Origin: an uncultured Eggerthellaceae bacterium
GTDB taxonomy: Bacteria; Actinomycetota; Coriobacteriia; Coriobacteriales; Eggerthellaceae
Direction: 5' to 3'
DNA: 64,000 nucleotides
Assembly (NCBI GenBank): GCA_910588905.1
Contig: CAJURZ010000010.1
Location: 13,996 to 77,995, forward strand
Part shown: piece by piece, positions 59,154 through 64,000 of the stretch
Layout: the number at the start of each line of letters is the position of its first letter
How positions within the stretch are numbered: the stretch's first letter is position 1
Notes under the pieces: model-generated
Databases searched by the model: none
Seen by the model: the letters and a program-made list of their open reading frames with translations, nothing else
What the model was told of the DNA's origin: nothing
Position numbers and translations under genes: made by a program

Positions 59154-59227
59154 GAAGCCTCTTCGTAGTGCAGGCTTTAGCCTGCCTAGTATAAAGCGGG
59201 CTGAAGCCCGCACTACGAATTCAACCT
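59154..59227. repeat. REP pair (BIME-like) downstream of the RAYT
   Basis: An exact 74-base copy of 58424-58497, 730 bases downstream, with GTAG at 59165-59168 and CTAC at 59213-59216. A worn unit (GCAGACTGAAGGCCACGCTAC) follows, as after the first copy. Confidence 0.92.
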
Positions 59228-59264
59228 GTATGAAGCAGACTGAAGGCCACGCTACGATAGCATG

Positions 59265-60242
59265 CTAGCGCATGGATGACTCTGACTCCTCTAGCTCTTG
59301 CAGCTCTTCTTCAGCAGCTGCTTTGACAGCCTTGCGCTTCTCGAATCTCAAGGGGATGTATTCGCTGAAGATGATACCGCAGAAAATGAGCCCGAAGCCG
59401 ATGTAGGCCGCGGGGCTCGGCATCTCGCCCAGGAAGAGCACGGCGAAGAGCACCCCGAAGACCGATTCCAGAGACAAGAAGAGAGATGCTTGAGCCGGTT
59501 CGGTATGGGCTACTCCCACATTCTGCAGCAATATGGCTAGACAGGAAGCGAATACCGCCAAGTAGATCAGGTTGCCCCAGGTCTCAGCGCCAAAAGAGGC
59601 GAAGTCCGGGACGGGCTCCGTCACCGCCCCGAAAGCGAACCCCATGACACCGGCCACTAAGAACTGCACGATGGTGAGCACGGTGACAGAACATCCCGGA
59701 GCCAGCTTTGCGGTCATGATGACATGCAGGCTCAGGAAGAAGGCTGAGAGCAGCGTGACCGCATCTCCGAAGCGCAAGCTGAACCCTGAAGAGCCGCTGT
59801 AGGCCACGAAGCCAAGGCCTACCATGCAGAGCAGCGCAGCTGTGATGGTGAACCGCGTAGGGCGCACCTTCGCGATGGCCCAATTCAAGAGCGGGATGAT
59901 GACCACATAGAAGGTGGTGAGGAAGGCGCTATTGGACGCGCTGGTATCCGTCAGCCCCAGCGTATTCGTCCCATAGGACAAGAAGAGCAGGACCCCGAGC
60001 ACGGCTCCTGCCATAAGATGCTTCCCATCCAGGCGATGCAGCAGCTTCGGTGCCATGATGACCCCCAGCAAGATGCCTGCGGCCAGGAACCGGAAGCCCA
60101 CGATCCAAGCGGGGCTCACTTCGCCCACCGCCGCTTTCACTACCACGGTTCCCAACCCCCAGATGGCCGTCGCCAGCACCATGAGCGCTTTGTAGAACCA
60201 TTGCGGCATATGTGACCCACGCAATCTCATGGGGTGCAGCAT
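59265..60242 (-). CDS. EamA/DMT-superfamily transporter
   Basis: Ten-helix drug/metabolite transporter, 325 residues (or 314 from an ATG at 60209). Two EamA repeats: LMVLATAIWGLGTVVVKAAV with GFRFLAAGILLG, and ALLCMVGLGFVAYSG with SLESVFGVLFAVLFLGE, where the Glu-rich helix end is typical. The C-terminus is charged and rich in Glu. RBS is weak at every start. It lies between the two REP areas, alone on its strand. Substrate cannot be guessed. Confidence 0.88.
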   Translation of the reverse strand: MLHPMRLRGSHMPQWFYKALMVLATAIWGLGTVVVKAAVGEVSPAWIVGFRFLAAGILLGVIMAPKLLHRLDGKHLMAGAVLGVLLFLSYGTNTLGLTDTSASNSAFLTTFYVVIIPLLNWAIAKVRPTRFTITAALLCMVGLGFVAYSGSSGFSLRFGDAVTLLSAFFLSLHVIMTAKLAPGCSVTVLTIVQFLVAGVMGFAFGAVTEPVPDFASFGAETWGNLIYLAVFASCLAILLQNVGVAHTEPAQASLFLSLESVFGVLFAVLFLGEMPSPAAYIGFGLIFCGIIFSEYIPLRFEKRKAVKAAAEEELQELEESESSMR

Positions 60243-60321
60243 AGCATCTTGCCGACAGGCTTCCCAGCTTCCTTATGGCTGTCTTGAAGCTCTTGGGGCT
60301 GATCCGAGGTCTTACCAATCC

Positions 60322-60557
60322 GGGCCGTACGCGTTCGGCCCTACGGGTGATGTTCCGTTTCTTGAGTGCGGGTCGATCACGATCGATCCCTACGAGTGAT
60401 GTTGCATTCTCTGGATTGCTGCATCGGGCCGATCTAGATCGGCCCCTACACTGATAATAGGAGATGCATTGCAAATGGTGCCGATGCGGTATCTCAGGCC
60501 CCTACTGCCGCCCTACAGGTGTCGTATCCGGATGTTGTAGGGGCGGATCATGATCCG
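60322..60557. repeat. Cluster of four REP-like palindromes
   Basis: Units at 60322-60344, 60370-60393 and 60426-60449 (GTAG on the minus strand) and 60537-60557 (GTAG on the plus strand). The best copy is GTAG plus GGGCCGATCTAGATCGGCCC. The fragment at 60496-60516 is a partial one. The text between units is alike (TGATGTT, GCATCGGGCC), as if one longer block had been multiplied. Confidence 0.85.
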
Positions 60558-60685
60558 TATACGACTATCCAAACCCCATCAGGCCCTACGGCCATCGCTA
60601 CCACCTTGGCACCAAGGGTGAGCTTCAGATTGATGGTGTTATAAGCTTCCTCGGAATTTCGGTATACCTCGACGTTTTGTTCCAT
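60548..60685 (-). CDS. 45-residue peptide ending inside a REP palindrome
   Basis: Not recognised. Minus-strand ATG at 60685 with AGAGGAT close upstream; the peptide starts MEQNVEVYRNSEEAYNTI and ends GVWIVVYGS. The sequence has a normal protein-like composition and codon use. It begins 45 bases after the J-domain gene on the same strand. The stop codon TGA is part of GGATCATGATCC, the centre of the fourth REP unit of the cluster, so the gene may have been cut short by that repeat. It is too short for automatic calls. Whether it is made is uncertain. Confidence 0.5.
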   Translation of the reverse strand: MEQNVEVYRNSEEAYNTINLKLTLGAKVVAMAVGPDGVWIVVYGS

Positions 60686-60730
60686 ATCCTCTGATACCCC
60701 ATCATCTTATCCTGCAACGTATTCGTGCGA

Positions 60731-61081
60731 TTAGTAATTCCTGCGCGCAAGAACAGAATTCAAAGCCTGTCCGAAGTTGTAAGCACTCGGGTTCCGATCT
60801 ATCCAGCTCGCGTCACAGCTGGCACACGAAGCTGCGTGTCCAGTTCGCGCCACGGGTTCGGAAACGAGCGTTTCCGCCCCTTCATCGAAGAGCCTTTGCA
60901 GAAGATCCTTCGCAACGTTGACATCCTGGGTCAGGCGCGTTGCATCGTCATATTCTTTGCTGCCCGCAGGATGCTTGTCCGGATGATACTGTTTGAGCGC
61001 ATGGAAGTACGCTTTCCGCAGATCCGTTGCAGAATAGCGCCCTTGCAGTTCAAGAATATCTTCAGCCTCACGCTTATCCAT
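60731..61081 (-). CDS. Short J-domain protein with CxxC
   Basis: DnaJ-like co-chaperone that should stimulate an Hsp70 ATPase. 116 residues: the J domain covers about 1-70 (DILELQGRYSATDLRKAYF, HPDK with H33-P34-D35, then a helix with DVNVAKDLLQRLFD). The spacing between HPD and the following helix is tight, and no Gly/Phe or zinc domain follows; instead there is C86-x2-C89 (CASCDASW). AGGAGG lies seven bases before the ATG. It follows the unknown 244-residue gene by 17 bases and is probably the specificity factor for that operon. Confidence 0.88.
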   Translation of the reverse strand: MDKREAEDILELQGRYSATDLRKAYFHALKQYHPDKHPAGSKEYDDATRLTQDVNVAKDLLQRLFDEGAETLVSEPVARTGHAASCASCDASWIDRNPSAYNFGQALNSVLARRNY

Positions 61082-61098
61082 CGTTCGTCCTCCTGGAA

Positions 61099-61833
61099 TC
61101 AGTAATATCCGACCTGGGACTCAGCAAGATTCTCAACACCGAAACAGGGAGACCCGCTGAGGGCCGAGGAGACCATGCGGTGCACCGCGTCATACCACAG
61201 GCGCTCTTCATTGGCTTTCCGCATGCTCGACCTCTGCGTGAATCCTCCGATCATGGAAGACACCTCGGCATCCTTGAAAGCGGTGAGATCCAGCAAGTAT
61301 TTGCGATCCTTCCTCAGCTTGCTCGACGAAGCGCTGCCATTCGAAACTTCGGAGTCATATCTCTCACGACGCAGTTGGCGGCTTTCTCCCATCCTCCATA
61401 CTGTTATACGCCTTGATGAGTCAACGGAAGATCCCATCCTTCCGCCACGCTGCATGCGCAGACAATATGCGTACCATTTCGTGCTCTTATCCGGAAAACC
61501 TATGTAGATACCGACATCAGTCCCATGATCGAGCTTGATGAAGTCGATGTAGAGATCGTCCGCGTTCTGATTCGAAGGAAATTCCCCGCATCGAACCATG
61601 CGATCCTTTTCTGCCAACAGCAGATCCAAAACAGCATCTATGGGATCGTTGAAAGTTTGCGAAAGCCGGTACTCGCCGATGTAGTCGAGGCTCCATATCC
61701 GAGCGAGCTCATTGGCGACGCTTCGACCGAGATACTCTTGCGCCCTCGAACCGAGGGGCGGTCTTGCTACAGACTGCCCCGCGATCGAAGTCTCATCGCG
61801 CAAAAACGAATCCAGTCGATCCAGAAGCGTCAT
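61099..61833 (-). CDS. Unknown 244-residue protein
   Basis: Not recognised. Hydrophilic, no signal peptide or membrane helix. It has a mixed alpha/beta look: LGRSVANELARIWSLDYIGE, DPIDAVLDLLLAEKDRMVR, then a beta-rich part with LYIDFIKLDHGTDVGIYIGF and KWYAYCLRM, then a very basic stretch (SRQLRRERYDSE, SKLRKDRKYLLDL). It starts 20 bases after the coiled-coil gene; a TTG at 61839 is an alternative start. It lies between that membrane protein and a J-domain gene, so it may be an effector or client of them. Beyond that nothing is known. Confidence 0.7.
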   Translation of the reverse strand: MTLLDRLDSFLRDETSIAGQSVARPPLGSRAQEYLGRSVANELARIWSLDYIGEYRLSQTFNDPIDAVLDLLLAEKDRMVRCGEFPSNQNADDLYIDFIKLDHGTDVGIYIGFPDKSTKWYAYCLRMQRGGRMGSSVDSSRRITVWRMGESRQLRRERYDSEVSNGSASSSKLRKDRKYLLDLTAFKDAEVSSMIGGFTQRSSMRKANEERLWYDAVHRMVSSALSGSPCFGVENLAESQVGYY

Positions 61834-61853
61834 GGTCAACGCAGCCTATGAGC

Positions 61854-63938
61854 TCACTGAACCAAAGTGGTGCCCGATTGCACGAGCGTTGGAAGCAGCT
61901 TGGGCGTGTTGACAGCGCTGATGGTCGTCAGATTTGGACATCCTCTTACCTCCAAGGAGTTGAGCTCAACGAGTCCATCAACGTTCAATGAAGACAACGG
62001 ATCGTCGATCAAAGTGACCTTCTGCAAGGCAGTATTGGCCGTCAGATCCAATGCACTGATGCCCACGGTGGACAGATTCAAACCGGTCAGATTTGCGCAA
62101 CCTTCCAAACCGTCTACCGCGGCAAGCTTGTCAAGCCCGCCGACGAACAATGATGTCACGCTACCGCTCGAGGGCAAAACGACGGATGAAATGCCGTTGC
62201 CGTTGGACGTGTATCCCGAGGTGCGCTCATTGTACTTTCCGCCAAGCACAGAGAGCGATCTCAATTGGGTGAAGCCGCTCAAGTCCATTGAACCAGAAGC
62301 GCCGGGTTCGACATAGAAGCTCAAGGACTTGAGATCTTTATTCTTGAGGAGAAGATCTATGGTTCTATTTCCTTTATAGCTGAACATGACACCGCCGGAC
62401 AGAGCCTCTCCCAACTCATCCGGTGAGAGTATTTCATCCCCATTCTCGTCATATGACGAAGCAATGGATTCCAAAGTTATGGACATTCCATTGGATGTGA
62501 CATCGGCGAAGTACTCGGACGTAATAGGGATGGCGCCTTTTTCCAATGCCTCTTGACGAGCCTTTTCCTTCTCCTGTTCTTCGGCGGCCTTTCGCTCTTC
62601 TTCTGCCTTCGCCTCGGCTTCGGCCTTTTCCTGAGCCGCGATAGCTGCAGCCCGCTCCTGTTCAGCTGCGAATTCCGATGCGGCATTGAAAACAGCGATG
62701 CCCGCAACGATGAGCACGATCACCGCAACGATGACTCCGACGATCAGCAGCTTTGCTTTCGTTGCGCCCTTGGCTGCCTTCGCGATGAGCGCCTTGAGCT
62801 CCTCCAGTTCCTTCTTGAGCTGCCCGATGCGCTTCTCAAGGGCATCGAGGGCGCTCTTCATGCGTTCGGTCTCTTCAGGGTGGTCATTGATGTCGTTCGC
62901 TTCATCGATGTCGTGCTGGGCTTCCATCAGCTGCATATTGCTCGCTTCGATGGATTCGCGCGCAGCGGCTATCTCCCTTTCAAGAGGCTCAACGATCGAA
63001 CGGATGGGGGCCTGCTGTTCCGCTTGTTCAGCAGCGATCTTGTTGAAGTCGGATTGAGCGCTGTTCAGCAGGTTCTTCTTCGCGCTTGATTCTGTCACGG
63101 CCTGATTGAGCTCGTTCTCGAAATTGCGGACATCCTGTTCTGCGGAAGACCGCATGGATGTTGCGCTGGTTTTCGCCGATTGAGCAGATGACAGATTCAT
63201 GTTCGCTACCGAAAGCTCCGATTGGAGCACGGATGTGTTGATCGACTCGCCTTTGCTCGAAAGTTCCGAGACGGCGCTGTTGAGGCTGATTATCTTTTGC
63301 TGAGCCGCCGCTTCCCGCTTGGTAGCATCTTCGATCTGCTTGAGCGTTTGCGAAAGGGCCGTGCGGGCACCCTCCAAAGACCGATTGACGGACTCGACTT
63401 TGGCTTCTGCCTGCGCATACTCCGCTTCCGCGCTCTCGAGCCTTTCCTTGTACGGCTGAAGCTCGCGTTCGTGCCTTTTCACGATCTGATCAAGCTGCTT
63501 CTTCTGCGGAGCGAGCTCCTTTTCGAATTGAGCGATGTTCGCTTGTTGAGCAGCTATGTTCGCCTGCGCATCTTGCACTGCCTGATTTCGCGTGGCGATG
63601 ATCGCACTGTAATTCGAAGCGATGGCGCTGCGCTTTTCATAGGCTTCTTTATCATCAGCATACTGCGTCTCGGCATCGTGTATCTCTGATTCCAGAGCAG
63701 CAGCTTGCTTTTTCAAGCCACCGACTTCTTTCAAGCCTTGGAAGCTGTCTTTGATGTTCTTCTTCGCCTTGTCTCCTTTTGAGCCGCCATCAGGCTTCTC
63801 GCTTGTTTCAAGGGTTTCACCTTTAGAACCCTCTGGCTGGGTGCCGAGCTCAGCATTCGTATCCAAAGCTGTTTCAGATTCAGAGTCTTGACCATCAGTT
63901 TTATTCTCTACATTGGAAGTATCTTCCGGAGTACGCAT
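61854..63938 (-). CDS. Coiled-coil membrane protein with EF-hand-like and leucine-rich-like regions
   Basis: Not a named family. 694 residues. 1-60 is acidic and disordered. About 65-395 forms long coiled coils, rich in Ala/Glu/Gln/Lys. One helix KAKLLIVGVIVAVIVLIVAG (about 395-417) crosses the membrane. A second, very charged coil (about 425-468, EKAEAEAKAEEERKAAEEQE) follows, then a C-terminal domain: an EF-hand-like loop at 497-508 (DENGDEILSPDE, all metal ligands present) and leucine-rich-like repeats (about 540-690; GCANLTGLNLSTVGISALDL, GLVELNSLEVRGCPNLTTIS). If the first coil is cytosolic, the repeats face outward. First gene of the unknown operon; an 11-G tract lies about 50 bases upstream. 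Confidence 0.75.
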   Translation of the reverse strand: MRTPEDTSNVENKTDGQDSESETALDTNAELGTQPEGSKGETLETSEKPDGGSKGDKAKKNIKDSFQGLKEVGGLKKQAAALESEIHDAETQYADDKEAYEKRSAIASNYSAIIATRNQAVQDAQANIAAQQANIAQFEKELAPQKKQLDQIVKRHERELQPYKERLESAEAEYAQAEAKVESVNRSLEGARTALSQTLKQIEDATKREAAAQQKIISLNSAVSELSSKGESINTSVLQSELSVANMNLSSAQSAKTSATSMRSSAEQDVRNFENELNQAVTESSAKKNLLNSAQSDFNKIAAEQAEQQAPIRSIVEPLEREIAAARESIEASNMQLMEAQHDIDEANDINDHPEETERMKSALDALEKRIGQLKKELEELKALIAKAAKGATKAKLLIVGVIVAVIVLIVAGIAVFNAASEFAAEQERAAAIAAQEKAEAEAKAEEERKAAEEQEKEKARQEALEKGAIPITSEYFADVTSNGMSITLESIASSYDENGDEILSPDELGEALSGGVMFSYKGNRTIDLLLKNKDLKSLSFYVEPGASGSMDLSGFTQLRSLSVLGGKYNERTSGYTSNGNGISSVVLPSSGSVTSLFVGGLDKLAAVDGLEGCANLTGLNLSTVGISALDLTANTALQKVTLIDDPLSSLNVDGLVELNSLEVRGCPNLTTISAVNTPKLLPTLVQSGTTLVQ

Positions 63939-63986
63939 ATGCTCAGACCTCTCTTTACAAACCCATCAACAAGCTAAAAAAGGGTA

Positions 63987-63997
63987 CCCCCCCCCCC
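63987..63997. repeat. Eleven-base C (G) homopolymer upstream of the coiled-coil gene
   Basis: Eleven Cs on the plus strand, read as Gs on the gene's strand, at the right end of the window and roughly 50 bases before the start codon. It may lie in or next to the promoter. An assembly artefact at the edge cannot be excluded. Confidence 0.7.
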
Positions 63998-64000
63998 GGG

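Noticed and set aside
1..64000. CRISPR array, prophage or integrative element
   Set aside because: No regularly spaced repeats, no cas, integrase, capsid or conjugation genes were seen. The only mobile gene found is the RAYT.

Overview
The window is a G+C-rich (near 60% by eye) piece of bacterial chromosome, densely packed and mostly on the minus strand. Gene content points to an anaerobic actinobacterium of the class Coriobacteriia (Eggerthellaceae-like). The signs are a two-gene Fe-S assembly system, a cytoplasmic molybdopterin enzyme grouped with anion transporters, thiamine salvage rather than synthesis, and a T-box-controlled ECF transporter. No species name is claimed; this is inference from gene families, not from a search.

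Layout. 1-2.8 kb: fabH (cut by the window edge) and a SufC/SufB-type pair. 2.8-5.6 kb: tRNA-Glu and two divergent glycosyltransferase genes that look like a glycolipid pair. 5.7-7.2 kb: the infC-rpmI-rplT operon, with promoter, leader attenuator and an apparent AUA start for IF-3. 7.2-12.5 kb: an M16C protease, two small membrane proteins and an amino-acid-type solute-binding lipoprotein. 12.9-17.9 kb: comF, a processive glycosyltransferase and a large hybrid histidine kinase. 18.0-21.6 kb: a T-box leader and a four-gene ECF transporter, probably for tryptophan. 21.6-22.9 kb: repeats, a Fic protein, tRNA-Glu and tRNA-Gln. 23.0-26.7 kb: thiamine salvage (TPP riboswitch, thiM, thiE, a cysteine hydrolase, thiD; thiamine pyrophosphokinase just upstream). 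26.75-27.1 kb: RNase P RNA. 27.1-35.9 kb: the main accessory block, with a LysR regulator, molybdopterin oxidoreductase, two-cluster ferredoxin subunit, a tiny Cys-rich protein, two SLC13/ArsB-type transporters, a tiny membrane protein and an MFS exporter. 36-42 kb: ksgA, an FMN reductase-like gene, tatD, metG and a MATE transporter. 42-46.4 kb: polyphosphate kinase 1 facing a two-domain PPK2. 46.4-51.7 kb: a U32 peptidase-family gene, a lipoprotein and a class A PBP. 51.8-56.3 kb: argCJBD. 56.5-58.3 kb: a glutamate-cysteine ligase-like gene and a SlyD-type isomerase. 58.4-59.2 kb: a REP-associated tyrosine transposase between two identical REP pairs. 59.3-60.2 kb: a DMT transporter. 60.3-60.6 kb: a cluster of a second REP family. 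60.5-64 kb: an unrecognised operon (long coiled-coil membrane protein, unknown protein, J-domain protein, 45-residue peptide) preceded by an 11-base G tract.

How it fits together. The Mo enzyme block looks like one catabolic or respiratory unit: an organic anion is imported, transformed in the cytosol by a molybdenum enzyme that gets or gives electrons through a small ferredoxin, and the product is exported, with a LysR protein and a dyad-rich intergenic region as the switch. The thiamine and tryptophan genes show dependence on salvage and uptake. Two REP-like families share the GTAG foot typical of RAYT substrates; they end one gene and one short peptide, and one family flanks its likely transposase. 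The unnamed 60.5-64 kb operon and the Mo block are the best candidates for undescribed biology.
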